DNA of 64,000 nucleotides. Origin: Prosthecobacter sp. (lineage in GTDB: Bacteria > Verrucomicrobiota > Verrucomicrobiia > Verrucomicrobiales > Verrucomicrobiaceae). The notes beneath the pieces were generated by a model. It ran no database searches, was not told the DNA's origin, and worked only from the letters and a program-made list of their open reading frames with translations. Shown here in pieces: positions 45,220 through 53,779 of the stretch. The stretch covers positions 1 to 64,000 of the forward strand of contig JABARQ010000042.1 in NCBI GenBank assembly GCA_019186985.1, in the 5' to 3' direction. The first letter of the stretch is position 1. The number at the start of each line of letters is the position of its first letter. The position numbers and the translations under genes were made by a program.

Positions 45220-45360
45220 ATGAAAACACCGTTCCTCATCATCCTCGCGGCCATGTCATTCGCGCTGCCAGGCTGCGCCAGCAGGCCGGGTTCGGCATCC
45301 GGCTACCATTTTTCACCCAACCCCATTCAAAGCAAAACAGGCGTCGTTACACATCGCTAG
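45220..45360 (+). CDS. 46-residue small lipoprotein
   Basis: A very short gene: ATG at 45220, TAG at 45358-45360. The first 19 residues (MKTPFLIILAAMSFALPGC) are a textbook lipoprotein signal with lipobox LPGC, leaving a 28-residue mature peptide without Cys after the lipidated one. Codon use matches its neighbours. It lies 19 bases past a strong hairpin and 94 bases before the next gene. Small lipoproteins of this kind are often envelope stress proteins (entericidin-like in size), but no family can be named. Presence inside the copper island suggests metal or envelope stress. Confidence 0.6.
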   Translation: MKTPFLIILAAMSFALPGCASRPGSASGYHFSPNPIQSKTGVVTHR

Positions 45361-45454
45361 ACCGGCTCCATGCAAACCAGGACAGGCAATGACCGGCGCC
45401 GACGTTTGATGCATGCCCATGCATGCCTTCCATGAACATCCAGCCTCCAGGGTC

Positions 45455-46597
45455 ATGATTCGATGGTCAGCGCTTTTGCAGCCGCCCTGGATCAGCCTTG
45501 CCATCGCCGTCCTGCTGCCTCTGACCGTGTCCGCACAGGTGGTCCGCATCGAAACGCTGCCAGAACCAGGCATGCAACCTCAGGTCGCGGTCAGTTCCGG
45601 CGGTGTGGTGCATCTGGTCTACCTCCTGGGTGAACCCGGAGCCTGCGATGTCCGCTACACGAACCGCCCCGCGAAAGGAGGAGCGTGGACAGCGCCCGTC
45701 ACCGTGAACAGCGAACCCGGAACCGCCATCGCCACGGGCACGATCCGGGGCGCCCAGCTTGCCCTTGGAAAAGGAGACAGCGTGCAGGTGGTGTGGAATG
45801 GCAGCACAGGCGGCAAGAAGGAACGCATGATGCATGCACCGCTGTTTCACGCCCGCCTTGTCCCTGGAGCGAAAACCTTCAGCCGGCAGCAAAACCTCTC
45901 CGGGGACACCACGGCGCTTGACGGTGGAGCCTCGATTGCTGCGGACGGCCGGGGGACAGTCAGCCTCGTCTGGCACGCCACGCCCTCCGAAACCGCAGGC
46001 GAATCCACGCGCCTTGTCTACGAACGCCGTTCCATGGATGATGGTGGAACCTTTGCCGCCCAACAACCCCTCAACACTGAAAAACCGGGGGTTTGCGCAT
46101 GCTGCTCCCTGCGTGCTCATCTGGCGGCGGATGGCACGCTGACCGTGCTTTATCGCAACATGTCACCACCCGCTTCACGCGGCATGACACTGCTCACACG
46201 CCAGGCCGGCAGAACCCGGCTCACCCGGCTTGACGACTGGCAAGCCGCCATGTGCCCGATGAGCAGCGCCAGCCTGATGCCATCAGGCCAGGGGCTTCTG
46301 GCGGCCTGGGAAAATGAAGGCCGGATCAGCACAGGCATCGTTGGAGGCACGGCCACAGCAGTGCAAAGGACCGGCCCTGCAAACGCCAGGCATCCCGCGC
46401 TTGCCAGAAATGAGCAGGGCTGGACCCTCATCACCAGCGTCGTTGGTACGGGCTGGAACAAGGCTGGGACACTTCATTGGGACCTGATGAACGCAGCGGG
46501 GCGGATCACCGCTTCAGGCTCCGGAGTCAAGCTGCCGACATGGAGTTTCCCTGCGGCTCATGCCTGCCCTGACGGCAGCTTTGTCGTCCTGCAATGA
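45455..46597 (+). CDS. Exported BNR/sialidase-like repeat protein with CxCC motif
   Basis: A 380-residue exported protein (signal MIRWSALLQPPWISLAIAVLL, cleaved near VSA). The mature part is a beta-propeller of the BNR/exo-alpha-sialidase superfamily: repeated Asp-rich turns such as SMDDGGTF, IAADGRGTVSLVW and HLAADGTLTVLY. The catalytic Arg triad of true sialidases is not evident. A CACC motif (GVCACCSLRAHL, about 210-225) and a second Cys (AAMCPMSS) could bind copper. Two further in-frame ATGs lie upstream at 45413 and 45419. It ends the rightward part of the island and converges with the second ECF sigma gene. Confidence 0.7.
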   Translation: MIRWSALLQPPWISLAIAVLLPLTVSAQVVRIETLPEPGMQPQVAVSSGGVVHLVYLLGEPGACDVRYTNRPAKGGAWTAPVTVNSEPGTAIATGTIRGAQLALGKGDSVQVVWNGSTGGKKERMMHAPLFHARLVPGAKTFSRQQNLSGDTTALDGGASIAADGRGTVSLVWHATPSETAGESTRLVYERRSMDDGGTFAAQQPLNTEKPGVCACCSLRAHLAADGTLTVLYRNMSPPASRGMTLLTRQAGRTRLTRLDDWQAAMCPMSSASLMPSGQGLLAAWENEGRISTGIVGGTATAVQRTGPANARHPALARNEQGWTLITSVVGTGWNKAGTLHWDLMNAAGRITASGSGVKLPTWSFPAAHACPDGSFVVLQ

Positions 46598-46620
46598 CCG
46601 CAGGCCAGGTCCGTGCCGCC

Positions 46621-47139
46621 TCAGGCGCAGTCACAATCCAGGCAACCATGGGCGGCGCAGGCCCGGCAGGTGCGTTCGACTAGTTCGCGCAGCCTTCGCC
46701 GGGCACGGTACAGCCTGACATTGAGCGTGTTGACACGCAGGTTCGACGACCTGGCGACCTCGGAGGCCGGCTCACCCTCCAGGTCAACGCGGCGGATCAG
46801 TGCGGCATCCTCCGCCGGCAGCCCTGGCAGCAGCTTCATCACGCACTGGCAGATGTTCTTCTCTTCCTCAGGCTCCAGCCTGCCTGACAGCTCGAGCACC
46901 AGGGCGTCAGACGATTTTTCCCTCGTCTCCCTGCGGCGGTGCGCATCAATGATCGCATGCCTCAGCACGCGGTAAAACCAGGTCACCACACCCTCGGCAT
47001 CCTCCGGCACAGGGTCGGCCTTCATGGCCTTCAAAAGACACTCCTGCACCAGGTCGGCCGCCAGTTCCGGATCACCCGTGCGGGCGCGGGCAAAGCCGAC
47101 AAAGGCGTCGAGATGCTGAAGCAGAGGATCGAGGGACAT
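46621..47139 (-). CDS. ECF sigma factor with C-terminal five-Cys tail
   Basis: A 172-residue ECF sigma factor. Region 2 includes DPELAADLVQECLLKA and VVTWFYRVLRHAIIDAHRRR, and region 4 includes LPAEDAALIRRVDLEGEPASEVA. Instead of ending after region 4 it carries CRACAAHGCLDCDC, with Cys158, 161, 166, 169 and 171. A Cys-rich tail after region 4 is known from CorE-type sigmas of Myxococcus, where it senses copper directly and no anti-sigma is used. The same logic is likely here, with no anti-sigma gene adjacent. It lies 13 bases after the L,D-transpeptidase gene, so the two are co-transcribed. Confidence 0.85.
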   Translation of the reverse strand: MSLDPLLQHLDAFVGFARARTGDPELAADLVQECLLKAMKADPVPEDAEGVVTWFYRVLRHAIIDAHRRRETREKSSDALVLELSGRLEPEEEKNICQCVMKLLPGLPAEDAALIRRVDLEGEPASEVARSSNLRVNTLNVRLYRARRRLRELVERTCRACAAHGCLDCDCA

Positions 47140-47152
47140 GGCAGCCGCTTGG

Positions 47153-47866
47153 TCAACGAACCCGCACGGGTGTTCCATTCAGCACCCATTCAAAGAAAAG
47201 CTTCGCCGGATTGCCTTCATCCAGCGGCAGGCGGATGCAGCCGTGCGACGCCGGATAAGCGGGCACGCTGGTGAAGCCATGAATGAAGACGTGCCCGTTG
47301 ATCTGCACGCTCCAGGGCATGGGGGCGTTCTGATAACGGCTGGAACGATGCATCACCGCCCGGTAGGGGCCTGCACGAAAATCCCCCTTCGGTGTGCTCC
47401 CTCGCCGACCGGAGCTGATGCGCGTCTTCAGCACCAGGCGTCCGCCCTGCCAGCATTCCAGAGTCTGCGCGGCCAGATTGACCTCCACCCGCTGGGCCGA
47501 AACCAGCACCGTGAATCCACGAAACAGCCGCCCCACCCGGAACCGGCCTTTTTCATCCAAAGCCGATGCCGGCGCCCCGGCCAGCTCAAGCAACTCCTTG
47601 TCCACCAGTTCAGTGCCGTCGGTCAGGCACCGCAGCGAGCCCGCCCGCATGGGCAGCCCGTTCAGCTCAAAGACCTTTCCTTCATCATCCTGACGCAGGC
47701 TCCACTTCAACGCCTCCACCGCCTCCTCCACGGGCACAAAGACCTTCCCGGGCTCAGCGGCAAACACGATTCCCTCAAGCGTCGCCGACTTCAACGGCTG
47801 GGCCAGGGCAGACCATGCCAGCAGACAGATCATCCATGAAGGGAAAGAGCGGCGAGGGTTCCTCAT
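47153..47866 (-). CDS. L,D-transpeptidase (YkuD domain) exported protein
   Basis: A 237-residue exported protein (signal MRNPRRSFPSWMICLLAWSALA). After a copper-amine-oxidase-N-like segment (FVPVEEAVEALKW), the C-terminal YkuD domain has HGFTSVPAYPASHGCIRL, giving the active-site His and Cys210, which form 3-3 cross-links in peptidoglycan or anchor proteins to it. Start 47866 is chosen for the signal; the open frame upstream to 48001 is not coding. It precedes the five-Cys sigma gene and is divergent from the copper ATPase gene. Some YkuD proteins respond to copper, and L,D-transpeptidases are copper-inhibited, which may explain its place. Confidence 0.85.
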   Translation of the reverse strand: MRNPRRSFPSWMICLLAWSALAQPLKSATLEGIVFAAEPGKVFVPVEEAVEALKWSLRQDDEGKVFELNGLPMRAGSLRCLTDGTELVDKELLELAGAPASALDEKGRFRVGRLFRGFTVLVSAQRVEVNLAAQTLECWQGGRLVLKTRISSGRRGSTPKGDFRAGPYRAVMHRSSRYQNAPMPWSVQINGHVFIHGFTSVPAYPASHGCIRLPLDEGNPAKLFFEWVLNGTPVRVR

Positions 47867-47988
47867 CGGCCGGACCATAACGCATGCATCAACATTGCCG
47901 TCAGATCTTTTTCGAGCCTGGGCACGGCCCTCTGGCGGCCGCCGCTTCAGCTTGCCAAGATCCGCGCAGACAGGTCTGCTTTTCATCG

Positions 47989-48012
47989 GTAACACTTCCA
48001 CGCCTCATCCGT
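47989..48012 (+). promoter_or_regulatory. Candidate ECF-type promoter, GTAACA-N14-CCGT
   Basis: Same layout as the site at 40320: AAC-N16-CGT within TAACA-14 bases-CCGTG. It lies 54 bases ahead of the copper ATPase ATG at 48067 (9 bases before an alternative ATG at 48022). Confidence 0.5.
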
Positions 48013-48066
48013 GAGCGGATCATGGAGGCCCTTCATTCCGGCCCCGCCCAAACACCTCCATCCACC

Positions 48067-50340
48067 ATGTCAGCCCATCATCACGACAAACCTGCCTCCT
48101 GTTGCTCACGCAAGCCGAGGCCTTCCCCGCCCTCCTGCTGCGAGGCGAAACCCGCCAAACCGGCCTGCTGCGGGCATGAGCACAGCCCCCCCGTCCAGCC
48201 CTCCGCCTCCGCGAAATACTTCTGCCCGATGTGCCCCGGGGTGGAGTCCGACCAACCGGGCATCTGCCCCAAGTGCGGCATGGCCCTGGAGCGCAACCCC
48301 GCCTTCGGCCCTACGGCGCCGGGAGAAGATGACGCGGAGCTGAAGAACATGACGCAGCGTCTTTTCTGGAGCACGCTGCTGACGCTGCCGGTTTTCATCA
48401 CCGCCATGGCTCACCTGGCACCAGCCTGGCGTCATGCCGAGTGGGCGAATGGTGAAGCTTCGCGCTGGATGCAGTTCGCCCTGGCCTTTCCAGTGGTCCT
48501 CTGGGCTGGCGCACCCTTCTTTCTTCGTGCCTGGCTCTCGCTGAAGCACGGCAGCATGAACATGTTCACCCTCATCGCCCTCGGCGTAGGTTCGGCCTTT
48601 GCCTTCAGCGCCGCCGTCATGCTGGCGCCCGGAGCCTTTCCCGCATCCCTGGCGGATGCCCACGGTCGCCTGCCGCTCTATTTTGAGGCTGCCACGGTGA
48701 TCATCGTGCTGGTCCTGCTCGGCCAGGTCCTGGAGCTTCGAGCCCGCGCCCGCACCGGCAGCGCCATCCAGGAACTGCTGGGGCTCCAGCCCAAAACCGC
48801 CACACTGCTCAAGCCGGAGGGTGATGTGGAGGTGCCTCTCGAATCCGTGAAGGTGGGCGACCGCCTGCGCGTCCGTCCTGGCGAAAAAATCCCCGTGGAC
48901 GGCCGGGTCACTGAAGGTCGCAGCCATGTCGATGAAGCCATGATCACCGGCGAGGCCATCCCGGTTGAAAAAACCACGGGCTCCCATGTCACCGGCGGCA
49001 CCTTGAATCAGCAGGGCTCCCTGGTCGTTGAGGCGACCCGCATCGGCGCGGACACCCTGCTGGCACAGATCGTCAAACTGGTCGGGGAAGCCCAGCGCAG
49101 CCGTGCTCCTGTGCAGGCGCTGGCCGACAAGGTGGCGGCCTGGTTTGTCCCCGCCGTGCTCCTGGCCTCCCTGGTCACCTTTGCCCTCTGGTGGAGCCTG
49201 GGCCCCGAGCCGCGGCTGGCCCACGCGCTCACCAGCACCGTCGCCGTGCTCATCATCGCCTGCCCCTGCGCCCTTGGCCTGGCCACCCCCATGAGCGTCA
49301 TGGTCGGCATCGGCCGCGGCGCCAGGATGGGCGTGCTGATCCGTGAGGCCGCCGCCATCGAGAAACTGGCCTCGCTCAACACCCTGGCCGTGGACAAGAC
49401 CGGCACGCTCACCCTCGGGCGTCCCGACGTGACGGAGATCCTGACCGCCTCTGAATCCCGCCCCGGCAGCGACGCAGCACTCGCCCTGGCAGCCGCCGTC
49501 GAACGGCACAGCGAACATCCTCTCGCCCAGGCCATCACCCAGGCCGCCCAGGCCCGCGGCCTCCCCCGGCTCGACGTCCTTGAATTCCACAGCACCACCG
49601 GCGGCGGTGTGAGCGGACGTGTGACTGAAAAGCTCGTGCTCATTGGCAAGCCGGACTTCCTCCGCCAGCATCAGGTCAGCGGCCTGGAATCGCTGGAAAC
49701 CAGGGCTGCTGCGCATCAGCAGGAAGGCAGGACGGCCATCTTCATGGCGGTCGATGGACAAGCCGCGGCCGCGCTCATCATCAGCGACCCCGTCAAGCCG
49801 ACCACGCCGGAGGCACTGGCAAGGTTGAAACAGCTCGGCGTCCAGGTCGTCATGCTCACGGGAGACAACGAACGCACCGCCGCAAGGATCGCAGGCTTCC
49901 TGGGCATCGAACGCTTCCACGCCGGAGTCACCCCTCAGGAAAAGCATGCCCTGGTGCTTGGCATGAAGCATCCTGGCAGCGTCGTCGGCATGGCGGGAGA
50001 TGGCGTGAATGACGCCCCCGCCCTGGCCGGCGCCGATGTCGGCATCGCCATGGGCACGGGCACGGACATCGCCATGGAAAGCGCGCCTGTCACGCTCGTG
50101 CACGGCGACCTGCGCGGCATCGTTCATGCCATTGAACTCGGGCGTGCCATGATGCGGAACATCCGCCAGAACCTGCTGTTCGCCTTCCTCTACAACGCCG
50201 TCGGCATCCCGGTGGCCGCAGGCATGTTATATCCTTGGTTCGGCATCCTCCTCAGCCCCATGCTGGCCGGGGCCGCCATGAGCCTGAGCTCCGTCTCCGT
50301 CATCAGCAACGCCCTGCGCCTGCGGCGCTTCCAGGCATGA
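48067..50340 (+). CDS. copA: Copper-translocating P1B-type ATPase
   Basis: A 757-residue P-type ATPase exporting Cu(I) from the cytoplasm. The N-terminus is rich in His and Cys (HHHDK at 4-8, CC pairs at 12-13, 24-25 and 34-35, CGHEH at 35-39), then a heavy-metal-binding domain [10 protein letters not shown] to CPKCGM at 51-72 replaces the usual HMA domain. Ion-path CPC at 399-401, phosphorylated Asp443 in [14 protein letters not shown] in the actuator domain, SEHPLA with His484-Pro485, and GDGVNDAPA at about 644 are all intact. An upstream in-frame ATG at 48022 would add 15 residues. Confidence 0.95.
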   Translation: MSAHHHDKPASCCSRKPRPSPPSCCEAKPAKPACCGHEHSPPVQPSASAKYFCPMCPGVESDQPGICPKCGMALERNPAFGPTAPGEDDAELKNMTQRLFWSTLLTLPVFITAMAHLAPAWRHAEWANGEASRWMQFALAFPVVLWAGAPFFLRAWLSLKHGSMNMFTLIALGVGSAFAFSAAVMLAPGAFPASLADAHGRLPLYFEAATVIIVLVLLGQVLELRARARTGSAIQELLGLQPKTATLLKPEGDVEVPLESVKVGDRLRVRPGEKIPVDGRVTEGRSHVDEAMITGEAIPVEKTTGSHVTGGTLNQQGSLVVEATRIGADTLLAQIVKLVGEAQRSRAPVQALADKVAAWFVPAVLLASLVTFALWWSLGPEPRLAHALTSTVAVLIIACPCALGLATPMSVMVGIGRGARMGVLIREAAAIEKLASLNTLAVDKTGTLTLGRPDVTEILTASESRPGSDAALALAAAVERHSEHPLAQAITQAAQARGLPRLDVLEFHSTTGGGVSGRVTEKLVLIGKPDFLRQHQVSGLESLETRAAAHQQEGRTAIFMAVDGQAAAALIISDPVKPTTPEALARLKQLGVQVVMLTGDNERTAARIAGFLGIERFHAGVTPQEKHALVLGMKHPGSVVGMAGDGVNDAPALAGADVGIAMGTGTDIAMESAPVTLVHGDLRGIVHAIELGRAMMRNIRQNLLFAFLYNAVGIPVAAGMLYPWFGILLSPMLAGAAMSLSSVSVISNALRLRRFQA

Positions 50341-50474
50341 TCGGGCGCCTGGCTTTCCTTCTTGTCAGCCCGGTCCTGGCCCGGTAGTATCCGTATCATT
50401 CAGGAGATCCCGTTCCTGGCTCTTTGCATTTCCATTTTGATGCGCCGGCTGCTCAGGAGCCGGCCGTCCTCCCC

Positions 50475-50652
50475 TTCCTGCGGTGTTCGTCCTCAGACTG
50501 TTGTGGCCCGGCCCGTTTTTATGACACCGGGAGCCGCGTGACCTGGGATGTCTTGTCATGCCTTCACTGGAAGACAGCGCCCTTGTTCACGGGCACCCAC
50601 CTCGTCTCCTTGGGATTCGAGGCCCCCAGATCGAACGACACAGGCGGGTCAG
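50475..50652 (+). ncRNA. ssrS: Probable 6S RNA
   Basis: A 178-base gene-free stretch bounded downstream by its own terminator. Its 5' part, CCTGCGGTGTTCGTC at 50477-50491, and an internal GGGCACCCACCT at 50591-50602 match strings I recall as conserved in 6S RNAs of Alphaproteobacteria. The ends pair: GTGT-(T)-CGT at the 5' end with ACG-ACAC at 50636-50641, as in the closing stem that mimics an open promoter. The middle can fold into further hairpins, with a large internal bulge possible. 6S RNA binds sigma-70 RNA polymerase and lowers transcription in stationary phase. The exact 5' end is uncertain. Confidence 0.7.
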
Positions 50653-50683
50653 GCGCCCCGGCTTCGTCCGGGGCGCTTTGTTT
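50653..50683 (+). terminator. Rho-independent terminator of the probable 6S RNA
   Basis: A 9-base-pair GCGCCCCGG/CCGGGGCGC stem (50653-50661 with 50668-50676) with a 6-base loop is followed by TTTGTTT. The nearest upstream ORF stop on this strand is 313 bases away, so it must end a non-coding transcript. Confidence 0.9.
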
Positions 50684-50755
50684 GAGGCCCGTCATCAACC
50701 GCCGCGAACAACATCCGCTGAATAGCCCGCCCCCCTGCCCTGTCTCATTCCCGCC

Positions 50756-51484
50756 ATGGAACCCCCTTCCACACCCCCTATCCCGCCCGCCAGACAAGGC
50801 CTTTCAACCCGGCAGACCCTGCTGATCATCCTCGGCGGCCTCCTGCTTTTCTCCGCCCTCGCCACAGGTGCGGTGATCTGGTGGTTCCAGCACAACTTCA
50901 ACCCCGCGCCCCTGCAGCCGGTGGTGCTTTCCGAAGTCGAAAAGCAAGCCTTCAGCGCCAAGCTCTCCGCCTTCGGTGACCCGGCCATGTCCCCGGTCAT
51001 GCTGAAGTTTCCAACGACCGGCACCGTCTCCACGCCATCCCCCACCTCTCCTGCCGCCGCTTCCGCCCCCACGGTTCCCGCAGGCCTGGAAAACAAGACG
51101 ATCGTCCTCACCGAGCGTGAGGTGAACGCCTACCTCGCCTCCCAGAACCTGGGTGAAAACATCCAGGTGAGCTTTGCCGAAGGCCGGGTGATCACCGCCA
51201 TCATTGTCGAAATGCCGCCGGACTTCCCCATCCTTCCCGGCCAGAAGGTGCGTGCCCGCATCACCTTCGGCACCGGCCTGACTCCCGAACACAAGCTCTC
51301 CCTGGTCTTCAACGACCTCAATGTCGGCGGCATTTCCCTGCCCAACGCCTGGCTCGGCGACTTGAAGGGCGTGGATCTGATTGCTGAAAACCTCCAGCGC
51401 GACCCCGCCCTCCAGCGCTTCCTTTCCGGCATCCGCTCCCTGGAAATCCACCCCGAGGGCGCCCGGGTGATCCTGAATGAGTAA
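50756..51484 (+). CDS. Hypothetical membrane-anchored protein (YpmS/DUF2140-like)
   Basis: A 242-residue protein with a short Pro-rich cytoplasmic N-terminus, one membrane helix (about 19-43, TLLIILGGLLLFSALATGAVIWW) and an extracytoplasmic part. After a Thr/Ser/Pro/Ala-rich linker (about 88-108), a beta-rich domain runs to the C-terminus (TIVLTEREVNAYLASQNLG, KVRARITFGTGL). The TEREVNAYL helix followed by long strands resembles YpmS/DUF2140-type domains related to lipid-binding TULIP folds. It starts 73 bases after the terminator of the 6S RNA and has its own promoter; no operon partner. Confidence 0.65.
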   Translation: MEPPSTPPIPPARQGLSTRQTLLIILGGLLLFSALATGAVIWWFQHNFNPAPLQPVVLSEVEKQAFSAKLSAFGDPAMSPVMLKFPTTGTVSTPSPTSPAAASAPTVPAGLENKTIVLTEREVNAYLASQNLGENIQVSFAEGRVITAIIVEMPPDFPILPGQKVRARITFGTGLTPEHKLSLVFNDLNVGGISLPNAWLGDLKGVDLIAENLQRDPALQRFLSGIRSLEIHPEGARVILNE

Positions 51485-51507
51485 GGCGGCGACCGGCCAG
51501 GTTCTTC

Positions 51508-52404
51508 TCAGCTTACCGGCGTGATCAACGGCTGCCCGGCAAAATGCGCGGCCAGGTTGTCGACCACGAGCTGAGCCATCGCACGGCGTGTTTCATGCGT
51601 GGCGCTGCCAAGGTGAGGAAGCACGACCGCCTGAGGACAGGCCAGCAGGCGTTCCGGCACCTGCGGTTCGTTTTCAAACACATCCAGCCCGGCGCTGCGA
51701 ATGCCGCCAGACTCGAGCGCCCTGATCAAGGCCTGCTCATCCACCACCGAGCCCCGGGCGATGTTGATCAAGGTTCCCTTGGAGCCGAGGTCGGCGAGCA
51801 CTTCCGCATCGATCAAATGACGCGTTCCCGGCCCGCCCGGGCAGGCGACGATCAGAAAATCAGACACCTGGGCGAGTTCGCGGAGGCTCGGGCAAAAGCT
51901 GAACGGCACCGGCTGGGGCCTGCGCCCGTGATAGGCGATCTTCATGCCAAAGGCCTCCAGCCGCCGGGCGATCGCCTTGCCGATCCGGCCCAGGCCAAGA
52001 ATGCCCGCCGTCTTGCCCCGCAGCGCATGGGCCAGAGGAAAGGTTCCAAGCGGCCACTGCCCGCCGCGCACATGCCGCTCGGCCTCGCCCAGACGGCGGC
52101 TCGTCATCAGCACCAGCGCCACGGCGATGTCCGCCACGTCATCGGTGAGCACGTCCGGCGTGTTGGTCACACGGATGCCCCGTGCCTGGCAGGCCGGAAG
52201 CGGCACTCCATCATATCCCACACCGAAAACGCTGATGATCTCCAGGCCGGGCAGCGCGGCGATCATGGCCTCCGGCACGGCATAACCTCCGGGCACCACC
52301 ATCGCCCGCACCGCCGCCTCAGGGATCTTGACGCAATCATGGTTCGCGGCAAGCGGAGCGGCCAGGAAATCCGGCAGAGGGACAGGGGTCAGGACGGTGG
52401 GCAT
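51508..52404 (-). CDS. D-isomer specific 2-hydroxyacid dehydrogenase
   Basis: A 298-residue NAD(P)-dependent dehydrogenase. The Rossmann motif GLGRIG is at 137-142, with catalytic Arg217 in NIARGSVVDE, Glu246 in DVFENEP and His264 in LPHLGSAT. Size and the FGVGYDGVPL opening fit hydroxypyruvate/glyoxylate reductase (GhrB-like) enzymes, though lactate or phosphoglycerate-type substrates cannot be excluded. One oddity: the loop usually reading PLTPETRH is CPGGPGTRH at 188-196, which may alter cofactor or substrate handling. It begins 18 bases after rsmB and is likely co-transcribed. Confidence 0.9.
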   Translation of the reverse strand: MPTVLTPVPLPDFLAAPLAANHDCVKIPEAAVRAMVVPGGYAVPEAMIAALPGLEIISVFGVGYDGVPLPACQARGIRVTNTPDVLTDDVADIAVALVLMTSRRLGEAERHVRGGQWPLGTFPLAHALRGKTAGILGLGRIGKAIARRLEAFGMKIAYHGRRPQPVPFSFCPSLRELAQVSDFLIVACPGGPGTRHLIDAEVLADLGSKGTLINIARGSVVDEQALIRALESGGIRSAGLDVFENEPQVPERLLACPQAVVLPHLGSATHETRRAMAQLVVDNLAAHFAGQPLITPVS

Positions 52405-52422
52405 GACGGGAGGCGGGTCGGG

Positions 52423-53658
52423 TTATTTTTTCACCAGACGTGCGGCATAGGCACCGTCCATCTGGTCCTTCGGCGGGAACACCAGGCGGCTCTCGATCAT
52501 CTCCAGCTCCGGGTGATCGGCCATCACCGCCTTCACCAGCTGGTGGTTCTCCTCGGGATCAATGCTGCACGTGCTGTAAACCAGGCTGCCCCCGGGCTTG
52601 AGGCAGCGCAGGGCGCTCTCGAAGATCCCGCGCTGCGTCCTGGCCAGCTCGGCGAACTCGGCCTCCTGCAGCCGCCAGCGCACATCAATGCGGCGACGCA
52701 TGACACCGGTGTTGGAACAGGGAACATCGAGCAGGATGCGGTCGAAAAGCAGGTCGCCAAAGGGCGGCGGATCCTGGCTGAGGAAATCGTGCTGCATCAC
52801 CTGGGCGTTGTGCACGCGCAGCCGGGTGAGGTTTTCACGCAGACGGGTCAGGCGAGCGGGCGAGCTGTCGCAGGCGACCAGCCTTCCCTCGCCGCACATG
52901 GCCTGGGCCAGGATGGCGGTCTTGCCTCCCGGGGCGGCGCAGGCATCGAGCACCGTTTCACCCGGACGCGGGGCGAGCATTCCGGGAGCGACGGCCGTGC
53001 TCGGATCCTGGGCGTAGCAAAGGCCGGCCTTCAGGGCCTCGCGCGGCACGGAGGTGGTGAGAAAAAAGTCTTCCGCCCCGGGGTGAGGGGCCAGCCCAGG
53101 GATGGCAGGCAGTTTTTCAGCCGCATCCTCATGCAGGCGGTTGAGGCGCACAAACGTCTGCGCCGGCTCCTGGTTCCACTGACAAAGGGCCTCGGTCTTG
53201 GCCTTGCCCATGGTCTTGATCCAGCGGCGCACCAGGAACTCAGGATGCGAAAAGGCCACCGCCAGCGGCAGGGCCTCGCGACCGGCCAGGAGGGAATCCT
53301 TTTCACGCCCGGCACGGCGCAGCACGGCATTGACCAGGCCGGAGGCACGCCCGGCCGCCGCCACGGTTTCATTCACCGCCGCATGAGAGGGCACGCCGAG
53401 CAGCAGGAGCTGGCTCAGCCCCACACGCAGCACCCATCGCGTACGATGATCCAGATGACGTCCGCTGGTCAGGTGGCCGATCCAATGGTCCAGCAGGCTG
53501 AGGTTCCGCAGCGTGGTCAGCACGATGTCGTGCAAAAAGGCGGCGTTCGGCCCGGACAGGGCGGTCTGACGGGTCTTGTCATCAAGCAGGTCCGCGGCAT
53601 ATCGCGGCGTTTTTTGCCAGGCTTCGAGGACTTCAACGGAGAGACGACGGACATTCAC
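52423..53658 (-). CDS. rsmB: 16S rRNA (cytosine(967)-C(5))-methyltransferase
   Basis: A 411-residue RNA m5C methyltransferase. The N-terminal NusB-like RNA-binding domain (about 1-130, with LRVGLSQLLLLGVPSHAAVNETV) is followed by a SAM-binding domain: DACAAPGGKT for SAM, DVPCSNTGV with the release Cys near 310, and YSTCSIDPEEN with the catalytic Cys near 362. This two-domain layout identifies RsmB rather than RsmF. Fmt and Def, often nearby in other genomes, are absent. It is transcribed with the dehydrogenase gene and lies 121 bases after ugd. Confidence 0.94.
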   Translation of the reverse strand: MNVRRLSVEVLEAWQKTPRYAADLLDDKTRQTALSGPNAAFLHDIVLTTLRNLSLLDHWIGHLTSGRHLDHRTRWVLRVGLSQLLLLGVPSHAAVNETVAAAGRASGLVNAVLRRAGREKDSLLAGREALPLAVAFSHPEFLVRRWIKTMGKAKTEALCQWNQEPAQTFVRLNRLHEDAAEKLPAIPGLAPHPGAEDFFLTTSVPREALKAGLCYAQDPSTAVAPGMLAPRPGETVLDACAAPGGKTAILAQAMCGEGRLVACDSSPARLTRLRENLTRLRVHNAQVMQHDFLSQDPPPFGDLLFDRILLDVPCSNTGVMRRRIDVRWRLQEAEFAELARTQRGIFESALRCLKPGGSLVYSTCSIDPEENHQLVKAVMADHPELEMIESRLVFPPKDQMDGAYAARLVKK

Positions 53659-53779
53659 AGGCGGTCAGGGGGAGGGGCCGGAGCCCAAGGTGCTTGAGGG
53701 GAGGAAGGCTGGATAAGCCACAGCCTGCCGGGATGAGCAAGGCGGAGTTCGCTCCCCCGCAGGAAACCACCGCCCCATC

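Noticed and set aside
50424-50825. 133-residue open frame over the 6S RNA region
   Set aside because: It overlaps a terminator and the start of the next gene, has no ribosome-binding site and no recognisable protein features.
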